Source of the DNA: Hyphomicrobium sp.
GTDB lineage: Bacteria; Pseudomonadota; Alphaproteobacteria; Rhizobiales; Hyphomicrobiaceae
Length of the DNA stretch: 64,000 nucleotides
Direction of reading: 5' to 3'
Assembly (NCBI GenBank): GCA_002928955.1
Contig: PERT01000009.1
Location: forward strand, 1 to 64,000
Below the pieces are notes generated by a model, which was not told where the DNA came from, ran no database searches, and worked only from the letters and a program-made list of their open reading frames with translations. The position numbers were made by a program, and so were the translations under genes. Each line of letters opens with the position of its first letter. Position 1 is the first letter of the stretch. Shown here one piece after another: positions 54,799 to 63,866 of the stretch.

Positions 54799-55833
54799 AT
54801 GCCAGGACCGGCGGCAAGTCTAAGAGCGGCTACTATTGCTGAGCTTTGCCGCTACTGCGAATCACAAAAGCTCCCACCGGCCCCGCTGCTGGCGGCAGCG
54901 GGTTTGGATCCGGCCTGCCGCCAGAATCCGAACATGCTTGTTCCGCTTAATTCGGCGATGGCGTTGTTTCACGAAGCAGGTCATGCGCTCGGTGATCCGG
55001 CCTTTGGGCTGAGTTTCGCTAAGCACTTCACGCCAGGAGCTTCCGGGATCGGAGGTTTGCTGGTGATGCATGCGCCGACCGTGCGCGAAGCACTGACCCA
55101 GCTCGCGCGCTTGTCTGGAGCATTTTCACCCCAACTTTCGGCCCAGTTCGAGGAAGCTGCGGGCTATGGCAAACTGGTCTGGACTTATCCCGGCACAATC
55201 AGTGCGCCGCGCCTGCACTACGTCACATTCTCCGCCGCCGTGATCCTGATCAGGTTGCGAGATGGTACAGGGGGCGACTGGCGACCGCGGTTCGTCGAAT
55301 TCGAACATCGCGCACCCGATCACATCGCGCCATACATCGACATGTTTGGCCAGCGCCTGCGTTTCGAAGCTGAGGCCAACGCCATCGGGCTCGACGGATC
55401 CGTGCTCGCCCACCCCATGCGCCATTCCAATCCGGCGTACTTCGCGCTGGCTCTGGATCTGGCCAAGCGCTGGATCGAGGCGAGCGAGGTGCCGGACGTC
55501 GTGCGCGACGTGCGCCATGTCATCGCGGATCAACTGCCACGAGGCGCCCCTTCACTGGAGACGGTCGCCGCACACCTGGGCCTCACGTCGTCGCAACTGC
55601 AGTGGCGGCTCGAGCAGGCGGGGACGTCGTTCGAACGTGTGCTCACGGGCATGCGATCCGACATCGCGCGCCATCTGCTGGGCAACACGAACAAGACGAT
55701 TACGGACATCGCCTTCGAGCTCGGGTTCACCGATCCGAGCACGTTCTCCCGCGCCGCCCGCCGCTGGTTCAAGGTGACGCCGCTCGACTATCGCCGCAAG
55801 GTCAGGCGTGGCGAGAAGACGGGTTTGGGCTGA
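54799..55833 (+). CDS. AraC-family transcriptional regulator
   Basis: 344 residues with an N-terminal Arabinose_bd-type domain (AAGLDPACRQNPNMLVPLNS, DPAFGLSFAKHF) and a C-terminal double helix-turn-helix from about 245 (SLETVAAHLGLTSSQLQWRL, TITDIAFELGFTDPSTFSRA, FKVTPLDYRR). The ligand and targets are unknown. It shares a 213-bp divergent promoter region with the MarR gene. Confidence 0.92.
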   Translation: MPGPAASLRAATIAELCRYCESQKLPPAPLLAAAGLDPACRQNPNMLVPLNSAMALFHEAGHALGDPAFGLSFAKHFTPGASGIGGLLVMHAPTVREALTQLARLSGAFSPQLSAQFEEAAGYGKLVWTYPGTISAPRLHYVTFSAAVILIRLRDGTGGDWRPRFVEFEHRAPDHIAPYIDMFGQRLRFEAEANAIGLDGSVLAHPMRHSNPAYFALALDLAKRWIEASEVPDVVRDVRHVIADQLPRGAPSLETVAAHLGLTSSQLQWRLEQAGTSFERVLTGMRSDIARHLLGNTNKTITDIAFELGFTDPSTFSRAARRWFKVTPLDYRRKVRRGEKTGLG

Positions 55834-55881
55834 GAGCTCGGCAGGCCGATGCGGCCGGCGGCTGTGCTGCGCCCGATGTCA

Positions 55882-56577
55882 TCACGGCCATTGGCCCGAA
55901 ATGATGCGATAGGAGCGGGAGAAGAACTCGCGGCGCACGAGAATGATCAGCACCCACGTGGTGGCGGCGATGAACAGCAGAGGGTGGAAGAACCAAGCGA
56001 GGGCTGCGGCCGAATAGTAGTAGCTTCGCAGCCCTGTATTGGCGTGTTCGGCCGCAATGCCGATCAGGGCCGCCGTGCGGCGCGCATGCAGATCGCACTC
56101 GTCTGCGTTGCTCGCCGTCGGGATCGGCGTCGCCCCGATCATGATGCCGGTGTAGTGCGAGAGCCGGAACGCCCAGGCGAACTTGAAAAACGCGAAGACG
56201 AAGATCGTTGCCAGCAAGACGAGCTTGATTTCGAACAGGGCGCTGGGCGACTTGGCGACGTAAGGGATACGCTCAAGCAGGACTTGCGCGGTGTCGCCCG
56301 ATCCCATCAGTGCTGCAAGCCCGCCAATCGCGATGGCGCTGGTCGAGGCAAAGAATGCGTTGCCATGGCTCAAGGCCTGCAAGACCTGGGTATCCACGAG
56401 CCGGTTCTCGCGGTCGGCCATGTTCCGCATCCATTGCACACGCTGAGCCTGGATCGCCCCCGCAATTGATCGATCAAGAAACACCTTTCGATTGACCAGC
56501 TGATGGAAGATGACGACGGAAAGCGCGAACCAGAGGCCGGCGGCGAGATCGAGGGCGAAGGCGTCTAGGTCGGGCAT
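55882..56577 (-). CDS. DUF599 membrane protein
   Basis: 231 residues with four membrane helices (about 9-28, 78-93, 118-137, 200-218). Motifs NRKVFLDRSIAGAIQAQR, WMRNMADRENRLVDTQVLQ and HANTGLRSYYYSAAALAWF match DUF599, a family of unknown function common in alphaproteobacteria. It is on the opposite strand to the AraC gene. Confidence 0.88.
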   Translation of the reverse strand: MPDLDAFALDLAAGLWFALSVVIFHQLVNRKVFLDRSIAGAIQAQRVQWMRNMADRENRLVDTQVLQALSHGNAFFASTSAIAIGGLAALMGSGDTAQVLLERIPYVAKSPSALFEIKLVLLATIFVFAFFKFAWAFRLSHYTGIMIGATPIPTASNADECDLHARRTAALIGIAAEHANTGLRSYYYSAAALAWFFHPLLFIAATTWVLIILVRREFFSRSYRIISGQWP

Positions 56578-56682
56578 CGAGGCCTCGGGTGTGGACGGGC
56601 TGACATGACCGTCAACCCAACTGATGCCCCCAGCCTTGTCAAGGATCCGTTGCCCAGCCGTGGGCGCGCCGACGACCCTGCG

Positions 56683-57906
56683 TCAGGTGAACAGCCATGA
56701 CGACACGCCGGCCCGCCGCGCCAGATCGGCGAGGTCGTTGTCGAGCTGACCGAACGCAGACAGCGTGGCGTTCTCGGGCAACCAATGGGCGCCGTTCGTT
56801 TTCTGGCGATAGGGCGCCATCAGCGCCTCCCATGTCTCGACTTTCAGGGGGCGATCCGGCGCCATCATGGGCGGGATGCGCTTCAAGCCCGTCTGGCAGG
56901 ATAGCCATGCATGCGCCGCCTGCCACACGTCCCCCGGCACCGGCATGTTGTGCCGGGCCTTGAGCTGGGTGATCGTCAAGACGCCGGTCTCGCGCGGGTG
57001 CGGTCCGATCTCCAGGGTCGCGATGCGGGTGCCCGACCGGCGCACCGAGAACAGCCGGCACTTGTCGCGTGACAGCCGCTCCGCGTACTGGTCGGCGCAG
57101 TTCTGCATGGACTGACTCTCTTCCAGGATTTCGCGCTGGTCGATCAGCGCTACGAAATCGAGCCCCATGGCCGTGCCGCCTTCTAGCCAGGGATCGGTGA
57201 TCACACCCTGATCCAGTTGCATCACGAGACGCAGCCGGTTGAGCCAGCTTTTGGCGGCGCAGACTGCGGTGTCGAATCCGATCTCTGCCCGCCAGGGGAC
57301 CACGATCAGTTGGTGGGCGCGGGTCGCAGGTGAGCCCGAGAACCACGCATAGGCCGCGAGCACCGCAAACAAGCGTTCGGGTTCGGACGGCTCGGTATAA
57401 AGGTGCTGTTCGGCGAGCCACAGCGCGAAGTCGTCGTGACAACTCTCGGTGGCGAAGGTCATCGTATCGAGCCAGCAGGCGGTTTCCGCCATCGTCCTCG
57501 GAATGCGATTGGCTACGCGCCGCGTGAACACTTCTCCTGCGGGCAGCCTGCCGAGCGGTCCCTGGAACGCTTCAGGCGGCAGCCGCTTCAGCCACAGCGG
57601 CAGATCAAGCGATTTGGCGACCGCCTTGAGCGGCGCTCCTTGCTCGACTAGCGATATGGCCTGCAAGCGGTTGGCAGCCGGCCCCCGGCGTGAGGCGATC
57701 GCATAGATGGCGCCAGGAAAAACGGTTGCCAGGTCGGCAAGCCGGCTGGACGAGCGGACCAGCCGCCGGATCTCACGCCGTGCCGGAAGATTGAAGCGGC
57801 CGACCTGGGAGTCGAGTTCGGCCGACAACGCTGCAACGTCCTGCGCGGGCTTGGAGTCGGTTGCAGAACCGAGCGATCTTTCAGGCGATTTCGATGTCGT
57901 ACGCAT
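56683..57906 (-). CDS. PcfJ-like protein
   Basis: 407 residues from ATG 57906. The C-terminal half has the PcfJ pattern: SQSMQNCADQYAERLSRD (the H/N-C-V-like motif), LFSVRRSGTRIATLEIG and ITQLKARHN. The N-terminal half is helical, basic and poorly conserved. PcfJ was named from conjugative plasmids, but chromosomal relatives are widespread and their role is unknown. It lies between DUF599 and ruvX. Confidence 0.78.
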   Translation of the reverse strand: MRTTSKSPERSLGSATDSKPAQDVAALSAELDSQVGRFNLPARREIRRLVRSSSRLADLATVFPGAIYAIASRRGPAANRLQAISLVEQGAPLKAVAKSLDLPLWLKRLPPEAFQGPLGRLPAGEVFTRRVANRIPRTMAETACWLDTMTFATESCHDDFALWLAEQHLYTEPSEPERLFAVLAAYAWFSGSPATRAHQLIVVPWRAEIGFDTAVCAAKSWLNRLRLVMQLDQGVITDPWLEGGTAMGLDFVALIDQREILEESQSMQNCADQYAERLSRDKCRLFSVRRSGTRIATLEIGPHPRETGVLTITQLKARHNMPVPGDVWQAAHAWLSCQTGLKRIPPMMAPDRPLKVETWEALMAPYRQKTNGAHWLPENATLSAFGQLDNDLADLARRAGVSSWLFT

Positions 57907-58140
57907 CACAGGTTTTCCGCCCCTCGCGTTGCGCTTCAATCTGCATGTGGAACCCAACTGGATCCACCCGCAGACGATCGAAAATCTTTGCGGCATCGTT
58001 GCGACCACAGCGCGTCCGAAGCGGGGATAGCAATCACGTTTTGCGGCTCAATTGAATCCAGCCGCGGCCGCAGAGCGCGGTGCGGCGCATTCAGTTGCCG
58101 CGTCCGGAATTGCGGGGTTGCGCCGATGGGGCCGAAGCCG

Positions 58141-58677
58141 TCAACGCGCGTTACCCGTCCGTTGCATGCGGTCGAGCGCGCCTTGCAGGATCACGGTCGC
58201 CGCAATCTTGTCGATCAGTTCAGCGCGGCGTTTGCGGCTGGTGTCGGCTTCGAGCAGAATGCGTTCCGCGGCAACGGTCGACAGCCGCTCGTCCCATAGC
58301 AGGATCGGCAACGGCGACAGCTTGTTGACGTTGCGGGCAAATGCGCGCGTGGCTTGGGCGCGCGGACCCTCGCTGCCGTCGAGATGGGCGGGAAAACCGA
58401 GAACGAACCCACCGCAGTTGTGGCTGTCGGCGATATCGAGCAGATACTCTGCATCGGCCATGAACTTTGTGCGACGGATCGTGTCCAGCGCCGAGGCGAT
58501 GGTGCGTGTCACATCCGACAAGGCGAGGCCGAGCGTCTTGGTTCCGGCATCGATGCCGATGAGGCGGGCACCCGGTTCGAGCTTGGCGGCGAAGGCATCG
58601 GCGTCGAAATAGGTCGCGCCCGCCGGAGGCGACGTTCTATACGGGGGGGCGTCGGCATTGTCGTGATCGTTGGTCAT
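58141..58677 (-). CDS. ruvX: Putative pre-16S rRNA nuclease / Holliday junction resolvase RuvX (YqgF)
   Basis: 178 residues with an RNase H-like fold. LIGIDAGTKTLGLALSD contains the first catalytic Asp (GxDxGTK), VLGFPAHLDGSEG and DERLSTVAAERIL contain the others. YqgF/RuvX matures 16S rRNA ends and has been linked to recombination. The first 35 residues before the core are a family-typical alphaproteobacterial extension. It lies next to the gatCA region. Confidence 0.95.
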   Translation of the reverse strand: MTNDHDNADAPPYRTSPPAGATYFDADAFAAKLEPGARLIGIDAGTKTLGLALSDVTRTIASALDTIRRTKFMADAEYLLDIADSHNCGGFVLGFPAHLDGSEGPRAQATRAFARNVNKLSPLPILLWDERLSTVAAERILLEADTSRKRRAELIDKIAATVILQGALDRMQRTGNAR

Positions 58678-59251
58678 GGACGATCCATGGTCTCCGCATG
58701 CGGGCAGCCGCAGCTGGATTGTTGTGCTCTATCGGTGGCAAGTACCAATGCGGCGGCAGATCGCACCCTTTCTCGTGGAGCGCATCTGGCGTTTGGTTTC
58801 GAGTCTAGCCCCGATTGGGGACCAAACGTCAGATGCGCTACACTAGCGCAACGACCGGTCTGCCTCCGAATCCGGGAGTGCGGTCTATCACGGCGGTGAG
58901 TTGATGGTATGGCGGCACCTTGGGCAGCAGCCGCCTCCTTCGAGTAAAATCAAATATAATCAATAAATTATGCGTCCGCCTGCCATGCCGATCCCGGACC
59001 GCTGACGGCCTGGGCTGACGTTTTGACAGTCGCGTTAGGCGCACGAAGGGAACGCCTGGACGGTCGGATGCCGGTCAACGTCTCATCCGCTCGGCGCGGT
59101 CTGCGAAGTCTGGCCTGCTGGTTTGGCAACTGAGCCCTGTGGCCGGCGGCGCGGCTTTGCAGTAATGGAGCTAAAATAGAAACGCTGTCCTTCCGGCGCT
59201 CGCTCGATCGGGCATGCCGCCATCCCGCGTTGCCCTCGGAGTAGGTTGCTC
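58678..59251. other. Intergenic region ruvX-MFS with palindrome copy 3 and an AT-rich run
   Basis: About 570 bp. It holds the third palindrome copy (listed separately) and an unusually AT-rich segment at about 58945-58972 (AAATCAAATATAATCAATAA), a candidate promoter or bending site. A minus-strand open frame (58838-59044) has no support. Confidence 0.6.
58773..58846. repeat. Long nested palindrome, copy 3
   Basis: Same orientation as copy 1. Inner arms are GCATCTGGCGTTTGGT (58782-58797) and ACCAAACGTCAGATGC (58821-58836), with the centre TTCGAGTCTAGCCCCGATTGGGG; the right outer arm GCTACACTAG is intact and the left outer arm is degraded (TCGTGGAGC). Confidence 0.85.
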
Positions 59252-61630
59252 ATGACGCATCCCGCAGGTCCTGTCGACGACGGCGCCGTCGTTCTGCGCG
59301 CGCCGCGTCAGACGTTACCGGAACCCCAGGCGGGTCATGTTCACGGGCTCGGTGCCGTGGGGCCGCTCGCGGTGTTCACACTGACCACGTTCCTGTCGGC
59401 GCTGCTGCTGTTCTCGATCCAGCCGATGTTCGCCAAGATGGTGCTGCCGGTGCTCGGAGGCTCGACCTCGGTATGGGCGGTCGCGATGTGCTTTTTCCAG
59501 GGTGCGCTGCTGGCCGGCTACGCCTACGCCCATCTGATGATCCGGTTCGTGCCAGCTCGATTGACGGGATACGTTCATCTCGCGCTCTATGCACTGGCTG
59601 CAGTCGCGTTGCCGATTGCCATTCCGGTGAGCTGGGGCGAACCCCCGCCGGGTGAGCCCTATCTGTGGCAGTTGGGTCTTTTCGCGGTGTCCGTCGGATT
59701 ACCGTTCGTCGCCGTCGCCGCCAACGCGCCGCTGTTGCAGGCTTGGTTCGCGCGGACCGGACACGCGCACGCCAAGGACCCCTACTTTCTCTACGCCGCA
59801 TCGAATCTGGGGAGCCTCATCGCACTCCTGTCTTACCCCTTGGTGCTCGAGCCGCTGTTCGGATTGCGCGCCCTGAGCGGCATTTGGACGATAGGATTTG
59901 GGCTGCTCGCGGCAGCCCTGGCTGCGTGCTTCTGGATCATGAGGCGGTCGAGCGGCGCCGCAGCTGATGCTGAAGCGGACGGCGGCGACGCCCGCGTCTC
60001 TGAAGCCGATCCAACGTGGATGGACAGGATCGGATGGGTTGGGCTGGCCCTGGTGCCGTCGGCGCTGCTGACCGCGTTCACCACGCATGTGACCACCGAC
60101 ATCGCCTCGGCCCCGCTTCTGTGGGTGCTGCCGTTGTCGATGTATTTGCTGACGTTCGTGATCGTGTTCCGCGAGCGGGCGCTGTTGCCGACACCGGTGC
60201 TGCTCGTGCTGCATCTGGGCGCCGTGATCCTGGCGCTCTTGCAACTCGCGCAGACCAAGCACGAGACCTGGTTCCTTTCGAGCCTCGTGGGCGTGGTGGT
60301 GTTTTTCACTTCCGCGCTGGTCGCCCATCGCACGCTCTACGATGCGCGGCCCGCGGCGCGTTATTTGACCGAATTCTATCTGTGGATGTCGTTCGGTGGC
60401 GTGCTGGGGGGGCTGTTCGCGGCCCTCGTGGCGCCAAAGCTGTTCTCGGAGGTGTTCGAGTATCCGTTGCTGCTGGCGCTGAGCATGGCGTGCCGGCCGG
60501 GTGCCCTCGGTCTCAAGCGCCACGCGGACGGGAGGCTCACGCGGCCGGATGCCAAAGAGATCATGCGGCAATGGCTGCTGACGGCCGCAGGCGCACTGCT
60601 GATCTTCTGGCTGCCATGGGCGGCATCCAAGCTCGAGTGGACTTTTGACGACTGGGGTGCCGTGTCCATTCTGGCGGCTATTTTTGGAGCCGCGATGCTG
60701 GTGTTCTGGAACCATCCGCCGCGACAGCTGCTGCTCGCGCTGTTGACGGTCGTCGCCCTGACGACGCTTCCCTCGGGCGTCAAGCGGGGCGACGCGCAGC
60801 GCAGCTATTTCGGGATCTATCGCGTGTCGCTGTCAGAGGATGGCGCATACAACGTCTTGACCCACGGGACGACGCTGCATGGCGCGCAACGGGTGCGCGA
60901 TGCGGCCGGAAATGCGGTGGCGGATGCGACGCCCGGCACTTATTACCATCCGGCCAGTCCGATGGCGATGTCGATCGACATCGTGCGCCGCGCTTTGGGC
61001 CGCGAAGGCGAGAGCGGGCGCTACGGTGTCGTCGGCCTCGGCGCTGGTTCGCTGGCATGCCAGTCGGAGCAGGGTGAGGCATGGCGGTTTTTTGAGATCG
61101 ACCCCGTTGTGGTCGGCATCGCGGCCGAATCCGGGCGCTTCACCTATCTGGCCAATTGCCAGCCCGACGCCGACATCGTGATCGGCGATGCGCGGCTGAC
61201 CATCGCCAAGGAGGTGGACCACAGCTTCGACCTGATCCTGGTCGACGCGTTTTCGTCGGACGCCGTACCAGTCCACCTGATGACGGCGGAGGCGCTGAAA
61301 CTCTACACCCAGAAAATCAAGGCGGGCGGCGTGCTGGTGCTGCATATTTCCAACCGCTATCTCGATCTCGAGGCGGTGCTGGGGGCGACACTCAGAGTAG
61401 TGCCGGAACTCAAGGGGCTGATCGTCTCGGACGACGAATCCGACGGCAGCTATGCCTCGACCAACTCAACCATCGCTGTGTTCTCGCGCGACCCCGACGT
61501 TTTGGACAGTTTCCGGGCACTGAAGGGTGCGCATGACTTGGACGCCAAGACGCTGCGACCCTGGACCGACGACTATTCAGACATCCTGGGGCCGTTCCTC
61601 TCGAAGATGCGGGCTCGGTCGAGCGAGTAG
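59252..61630 (+). CDS. Fused MFS transporter / spermidine synthase-like protein
   Basis: 792 residues from ATG 59252, after GGAG. The N-terminal 480 or so residues hold about twelve membrane helices starting FLSALLLFSIQPMFAKMVLP, a diagnostic opening of the family. The C-terminal cytoplasmic domain has the polyamine synthase fold: GVVGLGAGSLACQ, FFEIDPVVVGIA, DADIVIGDARLTIA and LILVDAFSSDAVPVHLMT. Such fusions are widespread; whether they aminopropylate and what they move is not established. Confidence 0.9.
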   Translation: MTHPAGPVDDGAVVLRAPRQTLPEPQAGHVHGLGAVGPLAVFTLTTFLSALLLFSIQPMFAKMVLPVLGGSTSVWAVAMCFFQGALLAGYAYAHLMIRFVPARLTGYVHLALYALAAVALPIAIPVSWGEPPPGEPYLWQLGLFAVSVGLPFVAVAANAPLLQAWFARTGHAHAKDPYFLYAASNLGSLIALLSYPLVLEPLFGLRALSGIWTIGFGLLAAALAACFWIMRRSSGAAADAEADGGDARVSEADPTWMDRIGWVGLALVPSALLTAFTTHVTTDIASAPLLWVLPLSMYLLTFVIVFRERALLPTPVLLVLHLGAVILALLQLAQTKHETWFLSSLVGVVVFFTSALVAHRTLYDARPAARYLTEFYLWMSFGGVLGGLFAALVAPKLFSEVFEYPLLLALSMACRPGALGLKRHADGRLTRPDAKEIMRQWLLTAAGALLIFWLPWAASKLEWTFDDWGAVSILAAIFGAAMLVFWNHPPRQLLLALLTVVALTTLPSGVKRGDAQRSYFGIYRVSLSEDGAYNVLTHGTTLHGAQRVRDAAGNAVADATPGTYYHPASPMAMSIDIVRRALGREGESGRYGVVGLGAGSLACQSEQGEAWRFFEIDPVVVGIAAESGRFTYLANCQPDADIVIGDARLTIAKEVDHSFDLILVDAFSSDAVPVHLMTAEALKLYTQKIKAGGVLVLHISNRYLDLEAVLGATLRVVPELKGLIVSDDESDGSYASTNSTIAVFSRDPDVLDSFRALKGAHDLDAKTLRPWTDDYSDILGPFLSKMRARSSE

Positions 61631-61706
61631 GGCCGGGCGGTTGCGTGGCGTCGGCTTCGAAGCTAAGAGATCAGATCTCACCTAGATTTCATTCGAGCGA
61701 GGGACC

Positions 61707-61994
61707 ATGCAGGTCGACGAGGCGACCGTTCGCCGGATTGCGCGGCTCGCGCGCATCAAGATCACCGACGCCGAGGCAAAGGGTCTCGAGGGCGAGCTCA
61801 GTGGCATTCTCGATTGGGTGAAACAACTCGACGAGGTCGATACGAAAGCCGTCGAGCCAATGACGCGCGTGGTGCCGATCGAACTCAAGCAACGCGAAGA
61901 CAAGGTGACCGATGGCGAGATCGCCGATCAGGTGACGGCGAATGCGCCGGTCACCGAGGACAATTTCTTCGTCGTGCCGAAAGTGGTGGAGTAG
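61707..61994 (+). CDS. gatC: Aspartyl/glutamyl-tRNA amidotransferase subunit C
   Basis: 95 residues with the family core [20 protein letters not shown] and [12 protein letters not shown], ending in [20 protein letters not shown]. GatC stabilises GatA in the GatCAB complex, which converts misacylated Glu-tRNA-Gln or Asp-tRNA-Asn. A tiny gene separates it from gatA. Confidence 0.97.
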   Translation: MQVDEATVRRIARLARIKITDAEAKGLEGELSGILDWVKQLDEVDTKAVEPMTRVVPIELKQREDKVTDGEIADQVTANAPVTEDNFFVVPKVVE

Positions 61995-61996
61995 CC

Positions 61997-62236
61997 ATGA
62001 ACGTTGTGCTCGGCGCACGCGCGCCTGCCATCGGGGTGATGCTGCTCCTCCACTCGAAAAAACTGGTTTCGGTCGTGGTTGCGCCCTGGTCGGGCTGGGA
62101 CCGCGACAGGGCGCCGGGAGACGCAGGGAAGTACAAGGCGCAGTTGGTTGCGTCCGCGATCGTTCGCTCGGTCGTCTGGCTGTCCATCGCCCTGGTACTG
62201 ATGGGCTGGGGATCGATCCGGTTGGGATTTGCCTGA
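61997..62236 (+). CDS. Small membrane protein between gatC and gatA
   Basis: 79 residues from ATG 61997, two bases after the gatC stop. It has a hydrophobic segment at about 11-24 and a clear helix near the C-terminus ([19 protein letters not shown]), and a basic loop between. No family is recognised. The very close spacing to gatC and the position before gatA suggest cotranscription; it may be a real small protein or a by-product frame. Confidence 0.5.
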   Translation: MNVVLGARAPAIGVMLLLHSKKLVSVVVAPWSGWDRDRAPGDAGKYKAQLVASAIVRSVVWLSIALVLMGWGSIRLGFA

Positions 62237-62276
62237 GCCTGCCGGGCCTGAGCCAGCCGGGCCTGAGCATGACGGG
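62232..62276. repeat. Three tandem 15-bp repeats
   Basis: Units CCTGAGCCTGCCGGG, CCTGAGCCAGCCGGG and CCTGAGCATGACGGG lie end to end. They span the stop of the small membrane gene and, in the gatA frame, would read [15 protein letters not shown] from a TTG at 62229. Confidence 0.9.
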
Positions 62277-62312
62277 ATTGCCGACGATCGATCGCAGAAG
62301 CAGGAACACGAC

Positions 62313-63866
62313 GTGACCGACCTCACCAAGCTCACCCTGGCCGCGGCCCGCGACGGCCTCGCGAAGAAGACGTTCACCGCGACGGAGATCACCCGCGCGC
62401 ATCTCGACGCGATCGAGGCGGGCAATGCCGCGTTGAACGCCTATGTGCTGCCGACGCCCGATCATGCGCTGGCCCAGGCCAAGGCGAGCGACGAGCGGAT
62501 TGCCAAGGGCACGGCGCGGCCGCTCGAAGGCCTGCCGCTGGGCCACAAGGACCTGTTTGCGACCCGGGGTATTCGCACCACCGCCTGTTCGAGGATCCTC
62601 GATGGCTTCAAGCCGACGTACGAATCGACCGTTGGTCAGAACTTGTGGGACGCGGGCGCCGTAATGCTGGGCAAGCTCAACAACGATGAGTTCGCCATGG
62701 GCTCGTCGAACGAGACAAGTTGCTTTGGCAATGTCGTGTCGCCTTGGCGGCGGACGGGCAAGGACGGTAAGCCGTCGACTGACAAACTGGTGCCGGGCGG
62801 GTCGTCGGGCGGGTCTTCGGCTGCGGTCGCCGCCGGACTCTGCCTTGCCGCTACCGCGACCGACACTGGCGGTTCCATCCGCCAGCCGGCGGCATTGACC
62901 GGCACGGTCGGGATCAAGCCGACCTACGGCCGCTGTTCGCGCTGGGGCATCGTCGCGTTCGCGTCTTCGCTCGATCAGGCCGGCCCTATCGCCAAGACCG
63001 TGCGCGACGCGGCGATGATGCTCAAGGTTATGGCCAGCCACGATCCCAAGGATTCGACCTCGGTCAATGCGCCGGTGCCTGACTACGAGGCGGCGCTGTC
63101 GAAGGGGATCAAGGGTCTCAAGGTGGGCGTGCCGAAGGAGTATCGCGTCGATGGCATGTCGAAGGAGGCCGAGGACCTCTGGCAGACCGGCATCGCTTGG
63201 CTCAAGGCCGCTGGCGCGACAATTCATGAGATCAGCCTGCCGCATACGAAGTATGCGCTGCCGGCCTACTATATCGTGGCTCCGGCCGAGTGCTCGTCCA
63301 ACCTCGCGCGCTATGATGGCGTCCGCTATGGCCTTCGCGTACCCGGCAAGGACGTGACCGAGACCTACGAGAACACCCGCGCATCCGGCTTCGGCAAGGA
63401 AGTGCGCCGCCGCATCCTCATCGGCACCTATGTGCTTTCGGCCGGGTACTATGATGCTTATTACCTGAAGGCGCAGAAGGTCCGCACGCTCATCAAGCAA
63501 GACTTCGACAACGCGTGGCGCAAGGTCGATGTTGTGCTGACACCCACCACGCCGAACCCGGCGTTTGCTTTCGGGGAAAAATCCGGCGATCCACTGGCCA
63601 TGTATCTCGAAGACATCTTCACGGTGACGGTCAATATGGCCGGCCTGCCGGGTATCTCGGTGCCCGCTGGGTTGTCGTCGCAGGGGACGCCGCTCGGATT
63701 GCAGCTGATCGGGAAACCATTCGACGAGGAAACATTGTTCCGCGCGGGGCAGGCGATCGAGGATGCGGCCGGGCGGTTTACGGTCGCCGATCCCTGGTGG
63801 TCGCAAACGCTCGCTGCGACTGCGCCGAGTTCCAATTCTAAACCGAAGCTGAAAGGGAAGCGCTGA
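62313..63866 (+). CDS. gatA: Aspartyl/glutamyl-tRNA amidotransferase subunit A
   Basis: 517 residues from GTG 62313, preceded by CAGGAA; an upstream TTG (62229) would add a repeat-rich leader. It belongs to the amidase signature family. The catalytic triad is Lys79 (GHKD), the cis-Ser164 region ([15 protein letters not shown]) and nucleophile Ser188 ([15 protein letters not shown]), with the expected 24-residue spacing. It releases ammonia from glutamine for the transamidation on tRNA. gatB is not in the window. Confidence 0.97.
   Translation: MTDLTKLTLAAARDGLAKKTFTATEITRAHLDAIEAGNAALNAYVLPTPDHALAQAKASDERIAKGTARPLEGLPLGHKDLFATRGIRTTACSRILDGFKPTYESTVGQNLWDAGAVMLGKLNNDEFAMGSSNETSCFGNVVSPWRRTGKDGKPSTDKLVPGGSSGGSSAAVAAGLCLAATATDTGGSIRQPAALTGTVGIKPTYGRCSRWGIVAFASSLDQAGPIAKTVRDAAMMLKVMASHDPKDSTSVNAPVPDYEAALSKGIKGLKVGVPKEYRVDGMSKEAEDLWQTGIAWLKAAGATIHEISLPHTKYALPAYYIVAPAECSSNLARYDGVRYGLRVPGKDVTETYENTRASGFGKEVRRRILIGTYVLSAGYYDAYYLKAQKVRTLIKQDFDNAWRKVDVVLTPTTPNPAFAFGEKSGDPLAMYLEDIFTVTVNMAGLPGISVPAGLSSQGTPLGLQLIGKPFDEETLFRAGQAIEDAAGRFTVADPWWSQTLAATAPSSNSKPKLKGKR

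Noticed and set aside
61689-63806. 705-codon minus-strand frame antisense to gatC-gatA
   Set aside because: It covers two certain genes on the other strand, is Arg/Gly/His-rich without domains and has no start signal.
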